Part shown: piece by piece, positions 7,072 through 16,381 of the stretch
Layout: every line of letters begins with the position of its first letter
Position numbering within the stretch: the first letter of the stretch is position 1
Assembly: GCA_015059015.1 (NCBI GenBank)
Contig: SVBG01000002.1
Span: 1-49,635, forward strand
Length of the DNA stretch: 49,635 nucleotides
Reading direction: 5' to 3'
Source: Erysipelotrichaceae bacterium
GTDB lineage: Bacteria; Bacillota_I; Bacilli_A; ML615J-28; CAG-313
Translations under genes and position numbers: made by a program
Notes under the pieces: generated by a model
The model's database searches: none
Seen by the model: the letters and a program-made list of their open reading frames with translations, nothing else
What the model was told of the DNA's origin: nothing

Positions 7072-8985
7072 ATGGGTAAAATATTACAAAAAAGTGAATT
7101 AGAAAACATTAATAACATTTATGATGTTATTGTGGTTGGCGGAGGACATGCTGGCATTGAGGCAGCTCTTGCACCTGCTAGAATAGGGTTAAAGACCTTA
7201 ATGGTATGTGGTTCATTTGAACGTATTGGGAATATGCCTTGTAACCCTTCGGTTGGTGGTCCTGCTAAAGGAATCTTAGTTAGAGAAATTGATGCACTTG
7301 GTGGACAAATGGCTAAGACTGCTGATAAGACTGCACTTCAAGTTAAAATGTTAAATCTTTCTAAAGGACCAGCGGTTTGGGCAATGCGTGTTCAATCTGA
7401 TAAAATTGCGTATGCATCATATATGCAAAAAGTGTGTAGTGAACAAGAAAATTTAGATATATATATTTCTTTAGTTGATAGCTTAATTGTTGAAAATAAA
7501 ACAATTAAGGGCGTTAAACTAGAAGATGAATTATGTATATATAGTAAGACTGTAATTATTACAACTGGAACATATTTATCTTCTTGTGTTATGTGGGGAA
7601 ATCATAGTGAACCTGCAGGACCTGATGGAGAAAAAACTAATTATGGATTATCTGCTTCTTTAAAAGAATGTGGTTTTGAATTGTTAAGATTAAAAACAGG
7701 AACACCACCAAGACTTTATACTGATACAATTGATTTTTCAAAAGGTGTTTTAGAAGAAGGGACAAATCTTCCGTTAACATTTAGTTATGAAACTGATCCT
7801 AAAGAAATGATTCCTTTTGATAAACAAGTACCATGTTATTTAATATGGACAAATGCAGAAACACATAAAATTATTTGGGAACATATGAATGAATCTAGTA
7901 TGTATTCTGGTCTTGTTACAGGTGCTGGCCCTAGATATTGTCCTTCGATTGAAACTAAATTGGAAAGATTTAGAGATAAAGAACGTCATCAAATTTTCTT
8001 AGAACCAGAAAGTCTTTCATTAAATGAAACTTATATTCAAGGTTTTTCTACTTCTATGCCTCATGATGTTCAAGAAGCAATGGTTAAGTCGTTACCTGGA
8101 TGTGAAAATGCAAAAATAGCTAGATATGCTTATGCAATTGAATATGATGCGATAAATCCAATGCAATTATATCCAACACTAGAATCTAAACTTGTAAAAG
8201 GATTGTTTTTTGGTGGTCAAGTAAATGGAACAAGTGGATATGAAGAAGCAGCTGCACAAGGGTTGATAGCAGGTATAAATGCAAGTTGTAAGATTCGTGG
8301 GATAGATCCTATTGTTTTAAAAAGAGATGAAGCGTATATTGGTGTGTTAATAGATGATTTGGTTACTAAAGGTGTAATTGATCCTTATAGAATGCTAACT
8401 TCACGTGCTGAATATAGGTTGTTGTTGCGACATGATAACGCAGATCAAAGATGTACTAAGTATGGATATGATGTTGGGTTAATAAGTGAAGATAGATATC
8501 AAAGATTCTTAAATAAAATAGAACTAATTAGACTTGAAAAAGAGAGATTATCTATATTAAGAATAACACCTAAAAAAGAAATTAATGAATATTTAGAATC
8601 AATAAATTCACCTATTTTAAAAGATGGAATTAGTGCAAAGGATTTAATGAAACGTCCTGAAGTTCACTATGTAGATATTGTTAAAATGTGTGATTTAAAA
8701 AATCCACTTGAATATCCAAATAGTGATCAAATTGATATTGAAATAAAATATCAAGGTTATATTGATAAAGCTTATAAAGAAGCAAAAAGAGTTTTAAAAT
8801 TAGAAACTGTAGTAATTCCTAATGATATTGATTATGATGCTATTCCAAATTTAGCTAGTGAGGCTAAAGAAAAATTGAAACAAGTAAGACCACTTACGAT
8901 TGCTCAAGCAAATAGAATTAGTGGAGTTAATCCTGCTGATATATCAATATTATTAGTTTATCTAGAAAGTAGACGTAAAAAATGA
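7072..8985 (+). CDS. mnmG: tRNA uridine-5-carboxymethylaminomethyl modification enzyme MnmG (GidA)
   Basis: 637 aa, full length. With MnmE it installs cmnm5 on wobble U34 of certain tRNAs, using FAD. The N-terminal dinucleotide-binding motif is VIVVGGGHAGIEAA, followed by the family blocks GNMPCNPSVGGPAKG and YAIEYDAINPMQLYPTLE. The C-terminal helical domain that contacts MnmE is present (EYRLLLRHDNAD and onward). Its TGA stop overlaps the rsmG ATG by four bases (ATGA), showing coupled translation and also that TGA means stop here. mnmE is not in this window. Confidence 0.97.
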   Translation: MGKILQKSELENINNIYDVIVVGGGHAGIEAALAPARIGLKTLMVCGSFERIGNMPCNPSVGGPAKGILVREIDALGGQMAKTADKTALQVKMLNLSKGPAVWAMRVQSDKIAYASYMQKVCSEQENLDIYISLVDSLIVENKTIKGVKLEDELCIYSKTVIITTGTYLSSCVMWGNHSEPAGPDGEKTNYGLSASLKECGFELLRLKTGTPPRLYTDTIDFSKGVLEEGTNLPLTFSYETDPKEMIPFDKQVPCYLIWTNAETHKIIWEHMNESSMYSGLVTGAGPRYCPSIETKLERFRDKERHQIFLEPESLSLNETYIQGFSTSMPHDVQEAMVKSLPGCENAKIARYAYAIEYDAINPMQLYPTLESKLVKGLFFGGQVNGTSGYEEAAAQGLIAGINASCKIRGIDPIVLKRDEAYIGVLIDDLVTKGVIDPYRMLTSRAEYRLLLRHDNADQRCTKYGYDVGLISEDRYQRFLNKIELIRLEKERLSILRITPKKEINEYLESINSPILKDGISAKDLMKRPEVHYVDIVKMCDLKNPLEYPNSDQIDIEIKYQGYIDKAYKEAKRVLKLETVVIPNDIDYDAIPNLASEAKEKLKQVRPLTIAQANRISGVNPADISILLVYLESRRKK

Positions 8986-9689
8986 ATAAAACTGAATTAG
9001 AACAATTGTTAGTAAGTACATTTTATATCACGGATTTGAGTGTTTTAAAGTCATTATATATATATTATGAAATGTTATATGAGACTTCAAAAGTGATGAA
9101 TTTAACAACTATTGTAGAATTAGAAGAAGCCTATATAAAACATTTTTATGATAGTTTATTATTATCAAAAGTTATAGATTTAAATGAAACTATAACTCTT
9201 GCGGATGTTGGAACAGGGGCTGGATTTCCTGGCTTAGTTTTAAAAATAATATACCCTAATTTAAATGTTACATTGATTGAACCTCTAACTAAAAGATGTA
9301 AATTTCTTCAAAGTGTTATTGATAAATTAGAGTTAAAAGGTATTGTCATTGTTAATGATAGAGCAGAAAATGCAATAAAAACTATGAGAGAATCTTTTGA
9401 TGTTGTTACTGCACGAGCCGTTGCATCACTTAATATTTTGTCAGAAATATGTGTTCCTTTTGTAAAATTAAATGGTGTTTTTGTTGCTTTAAAAGGATCT
9501 TCTTATCAAGAAGAAATTGATTTATCAAATCAAGCTGTTACAAAATTAAAGGTTAAATTATTTAAAAAAGAATTATTAGAATTGCCTTTAAATATGGGTG
9601 AAAGAGCTATTCTTGTATATAAAAAGTATGAAAAAACGCCTAGTACTTATCCAAGATTATATGCAAAAATAAAGAAAAATCCTCTTTAA
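8982..9689 (+). CDS. rsmG: 16S rRNA (guanine527-N7)-methyltransferase RsmG (GidB)
   Basis: 235 aa, normal length. Class I methyltransferase acting on G527 of 16S rRNA. The SAM motif is LADVGTGAGFPGLVLKI, followed by the acidic LIEPLTKRCKFL strand and VVTARAVASL, all typical of RsmG. It overlaps mnmG by 4 bases and precedes parA by 13 bases, the gene order commonly seen near the origin in Bacilli. Confidence 0.96.
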   Translation: MNKTELEQLLVSTFYITDLSVLKSLYIYYEMLYETSKVMNLTTIVELEEAYIKHFYDSLLLSKVIDLNETITLADVGTGAGFPGLVLKIIYPNLNVTLIEPLTKRCKFLQSVIDKLELKGIVIVNDRAENAIKTMRESFDVVTARAVASLNILSEICVPFVKLNGVFVALKGSSYQEEIDLSNQAVTKLKVKLFKKELLELPLNMGERAILVYKKYEKTPSTYPRLYAKIKKNPL

Positions 9690-9702
9690 GAAAGGACTTA
9701 AA

Positions 9703-10467
9703 ATGGGAAAAATAATATCTATTGTTAATCAAAAAGGTGGGGTAGGAAAGACTACTACAACGATAAATTTAGGTGCTGCACTTGCATATGAAAATAAGAA
9801 AGTTTTAATTGTTGACTTTGATCAACAAGCAAACGCTACAAAAGGACTAGGAATTAATCGAGAAGATATTTTATTTGATATTGCTGATTTTTTCACACAT
9901 ATTGGTCTTTTGACTAAGGCAATAATGAAAACATCAATTCAAAATTTATTTATAATACCTGCTACTATTAAGCTTGCAAGTGTTGAAGAATCATTATACA
10001 CAATTGAAAATAAAGAATATTTACTTGCACAAAAATTAAAAAGAATAAAAAACAATTATGATTATATTTTAATAGATTGTCCACCATCACTTGGTTTAAT
10101 TGTTGATAATGCTTTATATGCTAGTGATTCAGTTTTGATTCCAGTTGAATGTAGTTTCTACGCATATGATGCACTTACTCAAATGATTAATAAAATTGAT
10201 AAAGTACAAAAAGAAAAAGATATTGAAATAGAAGGTATATTAATTACAAAACTTGATAATCGTACTACGGTTGGATATGATATTGTTGATAAGGTTAAGT
10301 TTTTATTTCCGAATAAAATCTTTAAAACAATTATTACATATTCAACACACATTCAAGTTGCACCTTCAACAGGTCAAAGTTTATTAGAATATTCGATAAA
10401 TTCACGTGGATCAAAAGAATATAAAGCGTTAGCTTTGGAAATATTAGGAGATAATAGAAATGATTGA
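9703..10467 (+). CDS. ParA/Soj family chromosome-partitioning ATPase
   Basis: 254 aa. Deviant Walker A KGGVGKTTTTINLG at residues 10-23, Walker A' VLIVDFDQQANATKGL, Walker B YDYILIDCPPSLG. This is the Soj/ParA type that binds DNA nonspecifically and is controlled by ParB. A good AAAGGA binding site precedes the ATG. It overlaps the DUF951 gene by 8 bases. No parB/spo0J or noc follows, unlike the usual soj-spo0J pair. A role in origin segregation, or control of another ParB located elsewhere, is inference. Confidence 0.93.
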   Translation: MGKIISIVNQKGGVGKTTTTINLGAALAYENKKVLIVDFDQQANATKGLGINREDILFDIADFFTHIGLLTKAIMKTSIQNLFIIPATIKLASVEESLYTIENKEYLLAQKLKRIKNNYDYILIDCPPSLGLIVDNALYASDSVLIPVECSFYAYDALTQMINKIDKVQKEKDIEIEGILITKLDNRTTVGYDIVDKVKFLFPNKIFKTIITYSTHIQVAPSTGQSLLEYSINSRGSKEYKALALEILGDNRND

Positions 10468-10663
10468 TATAACATTAGTTACTTTAAATTCACTAATTGA
10501 ATTTAAAAAACCGCATCCATGTGGTGGAAAGATTTGGAAAGTTTTAAGAACTGGTATAGATTTTAAACTTGAATGCGAAACTTGTAAACGTATAATTATG
10601 ATATCTAGACTTGATGTAACAAAAAGAATTAAAAAAATAATTGAACAAAAAGTAGAAGAATAA
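10460..10663 (+). CDS. DUF951 domain-containing protein
   Basis: 67 aa, the full size of this family. Key features are the HPCGG block near residue 19 and a later C-x2-C (LECETCKR), giving three cysteines and a histidine that could bind zinc, then RLDVTKRIKKI. Members are widespread in Bacilli, often next to parB or ychF near the origin; function unknown. It overlaps parA by 8 bases, and its stop codon is inside the following terminator stem. Confidence 0.9.
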   Translation: MIDITLVTLNSLIEFKKPHPCGGKIWKVLRTGIDFKLECETCKRIIMISRLDVTKRIKKIIEQKVEE

Positions 10664-10681
10664 TTATCTTCTACTTTTTTT
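10647..10681 (+). terminator. terminator of the mnmG-rsmG-parA-DUF951 operon
   Basis: Long stem AAAAAGTAGAAGA / TCTTCTACTTTTT with a 7-base loop, ending in a T run. It overlaps the last codons of the DUF951 gene. Confidence 0.85.
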
Positions 10682-10733
10682 GCTGTTTTTTACTGGTAAT
10701 ATATTATATAATCAAATAAAAATTGGGGGTTCT

Positions 10734-12875
10734 ATGAAAAAGGTAAATTTAATAATTATAGGCTTAGGAATAGGTTTAACAATTAATTATGGTGTTGGTT
10801 ATGCGTTATTGATTCCAGTCTTTTTATATTATTTAAAAAAAGATATAAAAAATAGTTTTTATTTAGTTCCTATAATATCAATTGGTACGTTAATTTTTAA
10901 TTTTGAAAACTTGGTTGCTATTTTAATTTTAGAACTATTTATTGTTTTATCATGTTTTTTTATATTGAATACTAAAAGAATATTTAGATATAAAATGATT
11001 TTCTATAGTTTAATATTAATAGTTGGGAACATAATTTCTTTTTTATTACTAGATATACGAATATTTAATTTGAATAATGTATTATTTGTTGTTATTAGTT
11101 TAGCCATATTTTTGTTTCTTTGTTTTGAAGATTATATATATTTAAATAATATTATTAAACAACCCACTTTATACACGGAGCATATTGTTGTAATTATAAG
11201 TGTTTTGGGGTGTTTTAAAGTAAATTATTTAGGGATTTCATTAGGATTAATTTCATCTGCTTATTTTAGTATGTTTTATGCAAAAAAATATAAAAATATT
11301 CAATCATTAATACTCATGTTTGTTTTGTTTATGATATCTTTATTAGGTTTTGATTATAATGAAAGTATTATTATATTAATTATGGGATGTTTGTTTTTTC
11401 TTGATTATAATTATTTATTCTTTTTAATTAATGTACTTTTAATTTTGATTTCTTTAACAACAACAATATTTAATAATATTCATTTATATTCTTTCATGGT
11501 AACATCTATTGTTTTTGAAGTTTTGTGGCTCGTTTTTGATAGAAAAAAACCAATTGTAAAAATGAATAATAATTATTATAATTTAATTATAAATAACTCA
11601 ATTACATTAGAGTATGGAGTGTTTTCTTCTTTTTTAGATTTTTTTATTAATACATTTAAATCTAAAAAAATATATAGTGAACAAATGACTAAAGCGCTTA
11701 ATTGTGTAGTTGAGAGACACTGTAATATGTGTAATAAACAAAGTGAGTGTTATAAAGAAAATAAGACAGATATTGTGTATGAAATAAAACATTTAATTGA
11801 ACAAAAAGAAGTATCTCAAAATTTTAAAAGAAATTGTTCTAGTATTCAAAGCATGATGCAAACGGCAGAACATTTATCTAAACAAATGATTAAAGAAAAA
11901 GATGCTTCAAATATTATATTATTAGCGGTTCTAAATGAAATTAAAATTGTACTAAATAAATATCAAGATGAAATTGAAAATAAGAAATTAATTAGTGGAA
12001 AGATTGTTGAAAAGTTTCATAATAAATTATATAATTCTACAATTGATATTATTGATATTAAATATAAAAAAATGTTTAAAGATGATTTTTGCATTGAAGT
12101 TATTATACGAAAAAATGATATATCTATAAAAGAAGATGTATGTTTGCTAATTAAAAATTCATTTAAACTTAATTGTCGTATTGAATGTAAAGAACAAAAT
12201 AATGAACTAATTTTTATAGTATTACCTGAAGAAAAAATTCATATTAAATATGGATATGGTAGCTTATCTTCTTCTCAAACAGAATTATGTGGTGATAATC
12301 ATTTAATTAAAAGTTATCAAAATGGACATTTTCTTGCGGCTATATCAGATGGAATGGGAAAGGGATTTTTAGCATTTGAGGATAGTAGAAGAGTTTTAGA
12401 AGCTCTTGATTCTCTTTGTTATTGTTCCACTAGTGTAGAAACTAATATTGAAATTTTAAATTTATTATATATATTACAGGGGTATACTGAACGTTATAGT
12501 ACACTTGATGCTATAGATATTAATAGAAGTTCAATGGTTGCTAATGTATTTAAATTAGGTGCATCAAATACTTATATTTTTCATGATGATTTAACTTATA
12601 CTAAAATTGAAAATAGTTCTTTGCCCCTTGGAATAGAAGAAGAAATAATACATACCGAAATAAAATTAAAAGACAATGATATGATTTTATTTAGTAGTGA
12701 TGGAATATTTGAAAATGTTGTTGATGAAGATAAATTAATAAATTTAATTAAAAATATAAAAAGTGAAAAACCACAAAAGATTGCTTATGCTATTTTGGAA
12801 CATACCTTATCCACAAAGACGAAAGTAAAAGATGATATGTCAATAATTATTTTAAAGATTGAGGCGATAAAATAA
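10734..12875 (+). CDS. SpoIIE-like membrane serine phosphatase (PP2C family)
   Basis: 713 aa from ATG 10734, which follows a GGGGG binding site; an upstream in-frame ATG lacks one and overlaps the preceding terminator. The first ~270 residues form about ten hydrophobic segments, as in SpoIIE. A Cys group HCNMCNKQSEC near residues 328-338 marks the central region, and the last ~200 residues are a PP2C-type phosphatase with metal-binding AAISDGMGKG and ILFSSDGIFENV. SpoIIE activates sigma-F during sporulation by dephosphorylating SpoIIAA; this one is somewhat shorter than the ~820 aa of B. subtilis. No other sporulation gene is present in the window. Confidence 0.88.
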   Translation: MKKVNLIIIGLGIGLTINYGVGYALLIPVFLYYLKKDIKNSFYLVPIISIGTLIFNFENLVAILILELFIVLSCFFILNTKRIFRYKMIFYSLILIVGNIISFLLLDIRIFNLNNVLFVVISLAIFLFLCFEDYIYLNNIIKQPTLYTEHIVVIISVLGCFKVNYLGISLGLISSAYFSMFYAKKYKNIQSLILMFVLFMISLLGFDYNESIIILIMGCLFFLDYNYLFFLINVLLILISLTTTIFNNIHLYSFMVTSIVFEVLWLVFDRKKPIVKMNNNYYNLIINNSITLEYGVFSSFLDFFINTFKSKKIYSEQMTKALNCVVERHCNMCNKQSECYKENKTDIVYEIKHLIEQKEVSQNFKRNCSSIQSMMQTAEHLSKQMIKEKDASNIILLAVLNEIKIVLNKYQDEIENKKLISGKIVEKFHNKLYNSTIDIIDIKYKKMFKDDFCIEVIIRKNDISIKEDVCLLIKNSFKLNCRIECKEQNNELIFIVLPEEKIHIKYGYGSLSSSQTELCGDNHLIKSYQNGHFLAAISDGMGKGFLAFEDSRRVLEALDSLCYCSTSVETNIEILNLLYILQGYTERYSTLDAIDINRSSMVANVFKLGASNTYIFHDDLTYTKIENSSLPLGIEEEIIHTEIKLKDNDMILFSSDGIFENVVDEDKLINLIKNIKSEKPQKIAYAILEHTLSTKTKVKDDMSIIILKIEAIK

Positions 12876-12938
12876 AAATATATATATTAAACTTTAAAAA
12901 AAATAAAATATATGTTAAAATATATTTAGGTGATAAAT

Positions 12939-13784
12939 ATGATAGAGAAATTAGTAAAAATTTATAGCAATAAAATAGTATTAAAAGTAGAAAAATTTGA
13001 TTACAATAAATATTATTATTTTTATACAAACAATGAAACAGATGATATATTTGGAATTGAAAAAACAATTTCAGAAAATGAATATCAATTAATAAAATCA
13101 TCTTATATGGAAAAGAAAATTTATAATAATAATAATTTTCTTCAAACTATTTATGAGTATTTATTTGAAAATAAATCGTATCCTTTTAAAAATAAAAAAA
13201 CAAAGATTTTATTAATAGAATCAGAATATAATGAATTTAAAGAGCTTCTATTGAGTTTTTATAAAGAAGTAGAAGTGATTAAAATTGATAATTTATATGT
13301 GGCTTTTTGTTTTGAAAGTTATAATAATGATGTCAGTGATTTCGTTTCAACATTATCAGATGATCTTGGTATAAGTTTTAAATTACATGAAGGTATGAAT
13401 ATTTCAAATAAAGTTCAAGGAAATGTTGTAAGAAAATACATAGGTATTGTAAAGAAGTTTTTAGTTAAAAATGAGGAATTATATACAGATATTTCTAGTG
13501 TTCTATTGAACGCAGATGATAATTTATCAAAAGAATATGCATTAATTATTAATAATTGCTTGCTTGAACCTATTTTAATTGATTCTTTTGTTAAAGATAT
13601 AGTTTTAACTTATTTTAAAAATGATTTAAATGTTTCTAAAACTGCTAAAGAATTATATATAAATCGTAATAGTTTATTAAATAAATTTGAACAAATTTAT
13701 AAAGAAACAGGATTTAATTTACAAAAATTTTCTCATGCGTGTGCTATTTATTTATTAATTATATATAAGGGAAATTATAAATAA
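12939..13784 (+). CDS. PucR/CdaR-type transcriptional regulator
   Basis: 281 aa from ATG 12939, with TAGGTGAT before it (a GTG nine bases earlier is less likely). The C terminus carries the PucR-family helix-turn-helix: FKNDLNVSKTAKELYINRNS then LLNKFEQIYKETGFNL. The N-terminal ~210 residues match no domain I can name; they are probably a sensor. The last base of its stop codon is the first base of the next start codon (TAATG), so it is translationally coupled to the C39-like protease gene and may regulate it. Confidence 0.78.
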   Translation: MIEKLVKIYSNKIVLKVEKFDYNKYYYFYTNNETDDIFGIEKTISENEYQLIKSSYMEKKIYNNNNFLQTIYEYLFENKSYPFKNKKTKILLIESEYNEFKELLLSFYKEVEVIKIDNLYVAFCFESYNNDVSDFVSTLSDDLGISFKLHEGMNISNKVQGNVVRKYIGIVKKFLVKNEELYTDISSVLLNADDNLSKEYALIINNCLLEPILIDSFVKDIVLTYFKNDLNVSKTAKELYINRNSLLNKFEQIYKETGFNLQKFSHACAIYLLIIYKGNYK

Positions 13785-15076
13785 TGGTAGGATTATCAAA
13801 CTTTAAGATAAATTCTAAAGAAGATTTGAAATTTATCAGTAAAGGTGTGAAAATACAAAATGTACACGTAAATATTAAATGTAAATTAGATGGTTATTAT
13901 TTTGAAAATCTTTATATAAATGAAGAGTGTATTATAATTAATTGTATTGTTGAAGAAGAGGTAGTTATAAATAACCCTAATAAATTTATATTAATAAGAA
14001 ATTGTATGATTGGTAACTTGAAATGTTTTGGTATCGGAAATAATAATGCAAGTATACATATAGAACATAATATAATTTATGATGGAGTAATGTTTGAAAA
14101 ATTTTATGATTTAGGAAAGAATGTTTCTATATATGTATATCAAAATCAGTTAGATTCTAAATTAGTTATTAATAATAACTTTGTAAACGAAAACACTTGT
14201 GCTATGTGTGTTGCATGTAATAGATTTTTAAATGCTAATCAAAATAATTTTATTGCTGAAATTCCAGAATATATTGATGTAAAAGATAACTATTGTTTAA
14301 ACAATTATAAAATTAAATTTATTGATTTTAAAAAGTTTCCAAATTATTCCGGATATAATCGTAAATATTTAGGTAATGCGATGTCTTTGTTTGTGTTAGA
14401 ATCAGAATTTAAACTTAAGAAAATTGAACAAAATAGATATATGAGAATTAAAAATATTTCACAATATGTATCGAATGATAACGATCCTGCGTTACAAACT
14501 GGATGTGAGGCAACTTCTTGTGCAATCGCATTAAATTATGTATTAAAACAAGAAATTACTAAAAATGAAATGGCTGCTTATTTAGAAATTAAAGATTCAG
14601 GTGAAGCGTCTTTTTGGGATGCCTTTATTGGCGATATATATACTGATGGTTTTGGATGTATGTCAAGTGTTGTAGTAAAAGCAATAAATAAGTATTTAAA
14701 AGAAAAAGGTTTTGATAAGGATTATTATGTTGTAAATACTACTAATATGCCGTTATATGAATTATTAGGTTTCGTGAATAGTAAGATTCCAGTAATTGTG
14801 TGGTGTACAATGGGAAATAATGATCACATGTATCATAAGAAAAATGGTTCTACAAAATGGGATATTAATGGCAATAAATTGTATTGGCCTGGCAATGAAC
14901 ATTGTGTTGTAATAGCGGGATATAGTTTTACAAGAGGTACTATATATTTAATGGATCCTGAAAACGAAGATACTCGCTTCTTATTTAAAGAACGTAATTT
15001 GTATGAATTTGAAAATAGATTTACTGAATTATATTCACAAAGTATAGTAATACTAAGAAAAAGAAATACGAGATAA
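13784..15076 (+). CDS. C39-like papain-fold protease with an N-terminal repeat domain
   Basis: 430 aa. The C-terminal half (about 225-425) is a peptidase_C39-like domain: catalytic Cys in QTGCEATSCAIAL (C241), His in NEHCVVIAGYS (H373), and the Asp in IYLMDPEN. The first ~200 residues are a run of short beta-strand-like repeats rich in Asn, Ile and Cys (LIRNCMIGNL, YDGVMFEKFYD), suggesting a parallel beta-helix. No signal peptide or membrane segment is seen, unusual if it acts outside the cell. Coupled to the upstream PucR-type regulator. Substrate unknown. Confidence 0.8.
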   Translation: MVGLSNFKINSKEDLKFISKGVKIQNVHVNIKCKLDGYYFENLYINEECIIINCIVEEEVVINNPNKFILIRNCMIGNLKCFGIGNNNASIHIEHNIIYDGVMFEKFYDLGKNVSIYVYQNQLDSKLVINNNFVNENTCAMCVACNRFLNANQNNFIAEIPEYIDVKDNYCLNNYKIKFIDFKKFPNYSGYNRKYLGNAMSLFVLESEFKLKKIEQNRYMRIKNISQYVSNDNDPALQTGCEATSCAIALNYVLKQEITKNEMAAYLEIKDSGEASFWDAFIGDIYTDGFGCMSSVVVKAINKYLKEKGFDKDYYVVNTTNMPLYELLGFVNSKIPVIVWCTMGNNDHMYHKKNGSTKWDINGNKLYWPGNEHCVVIAGYSFTRGTIYLMDPENEDTRFLFKERNLYEFENRFTELYSQSIVILRKRNTR

Positions 15077-15083
15077 AAGTGAT

Positions 15084-15112
15084 AAAGCTACTTGCTTAAG
15101 TGGCTTTTTTAC
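15084..15112 (+). terminator. terminator after the C39-like protease gene
   Basis: Ten-bp stem AAAGCTACTT / AAGTGGCTTT with a GCTT loop and a T run. Confidence 0.88.
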
Positions 15113-15146
15113 ATTTTGTTAGAAAATTAAAAAAATAAACAACAAA

Positions 15147-15174
15147 TTGTTTATGGAAAAAAGAATAATATAAT
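15147..15174 (+). promoter_or_regulatory. promoter of the msmX-type/comK-like/pgk/tpiA cluster
   Basis: TTGTTT (15147-15152), 16-bp spacer, TATAAT (15169-15174). The -10 box is perfect, the -35 box weak. It lies 67 bases before the ATPase start. Confidence 0.55.
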
Positions 15175-15240
15175 GATATACTATTTATGTAAAATAAAAA
15201 ACTAGGCAAAAATGTCTATAAGAAAGGAAATTATTTAATT

Positions 15241-16377
15241 ATGGCAACAGTTGAATTAAAAAACATTAACAAAATTTATGACAATAATGTTCAAGCTGTA
15301 TTTGATTTTAATTTAAAAATTAAAGACCGTGAATTTATTGTTTTCGTAGGACCTTCAGGTTGTGGTAAAACTACTACACTTCGTATGGTTGCAGGGTTAG
15401 AAGAAATTACTTCTGGTCAATTATTAATTGATGATGAAGTTATGAATGACGTAGCTCCAAAAGATAGAAATATTGCGATGGTATTCCAATCATACGCTTT
15501 ATATCCACATATGACAGTTTATGATAACATGGCATTCGGTTTAAAATTAAGAAAATTTAGCCGTGATGAAATTGATCGTCGTGTTCAAAATGCTGCTGAA
15601 AAATTAGGTTTAAAACCATACCTAGATCGTAAACCTGCTGCTTTATCAGGTGGTCAAAGACAACGTGTTGCGTTAGGCCGTGCTATCGTTCGTGACGCAA
15701 AAGTATTCTTAATGGATGAACCTTTATCTAACCTAGATGCTAAACTACGTGTACAAATGAGATCTGAATTAATTAAAATCCATGAATCATTAGGTACAAC
15801 TACTATCTATGTAACACATGACCAAATTGAAGCTATGACTATGGCATCAAGAATCGTTGTTATGAAAGATGGTTGGATTCAACAAATCGGTGCTCCAAAA
15901 GATATCTATGACAATCCTGCAAATGTATTCGTAGGTGGATTTATTGGTACTCCTCCAATGAACTTTATTAATGGTCGCGTTGGTGAAGATGGTGTGTTCG
16001 AATGTGGTAACCAAAAATTTGGTGTAGTTAGACTTGCTGTTCCTGAAAAACAATTAGCTTTATTAAAAGAATATAATTATATTGATAAAGATATTATTTT
16101 AGGTATTCGTCCTGAAGCTGTATTTGACAGTGAAGAAGATATGGAAAAATATCCTCAATGGGTTGTTGAACGTAAAGTTGACGTATCTGAATTATTAGGT
16201 GCTGAATCACAAATTACAGTTAAACTTCCTGGTACAGATCGTGCTGGTCAAAATTTAACTGCTAAAGTTCCTGCAAGAGTTGACGTTCATATGGGTGATA
16301 CAATTAAACTTGCGTTAAATATGAATAAATGTCATTTCTTTGATCCAGAAACTCAAGTAAGAATTAAGAGAGATTAA
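15241..16377 (+). CDS. MsmX/UgpC-type ABC transporter ATP-binding protein for sugars
   Basis: 378 aa, the size of the MalK/MsmX/UgpC group. Walker A GPSGCGKTTTLR, signature LSGGQRQRVALGRAI, Walker B VFLMDEPLSNLDAKLR and H-loop VTHDQIEAM are intact; the C-terminal ~130 residues are the TOBE-type regulatory domain. No permease or binding-protein gene is adjacent, so it is probably a shared ATPase serving several carbohydrate importers, as MsmX does in Bacillus. Strong codon bias and an AGAAAGGA binding site suggest high expression. It starts a cluster with the comK-like gene (5 bases downstream), pgk and tpiA. Confidence 0.9.
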   Translation: MATVELKNINKIYDNNVQAVFDFNLKIKDREFIVFVGPSGCGKTTTLRMVAGLEEITSGQLLIDDEVMNDVAPKDRNIAMVFQSYALYPHMTVYDNMAFGLKLRKFSRDEIDRRVQNAAEKLGLKPYLDRKPAALSGGQRQRVALGRAIVRDAKVFLMDEPLSNLDAKLRVQMRSELIKIHESLGTTTIYVTHDQIEAMTMASRIVVMKDGWIQQIGAPKDIYDNPANVFVGGFIGTPPMNFINGRVGEDGVFECGNQKFGVVRLAVPEKQLALLKEYNYIDKDIILGIRPEAVFDSEEDMEKYPQWVVERKVDVSELLGAESQITVKLPGTDRAGQNLTAKVPARVDVHMGDTIKLALNMNKCHFFDPETQVRIKRD

Positions 16378-16381
16378 TTAA

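Noticed and set aside
12807-12815. TTATCCACA, a perfect DnaA box, near mnmG-rsmG-parA
   Set aside because: It is a single site inside the SpoIIE-like coding sequence. No cluster of boxes, no dnaA, rpmH or rnpA, and no suitable non-coding region, so oriC is not in the window.
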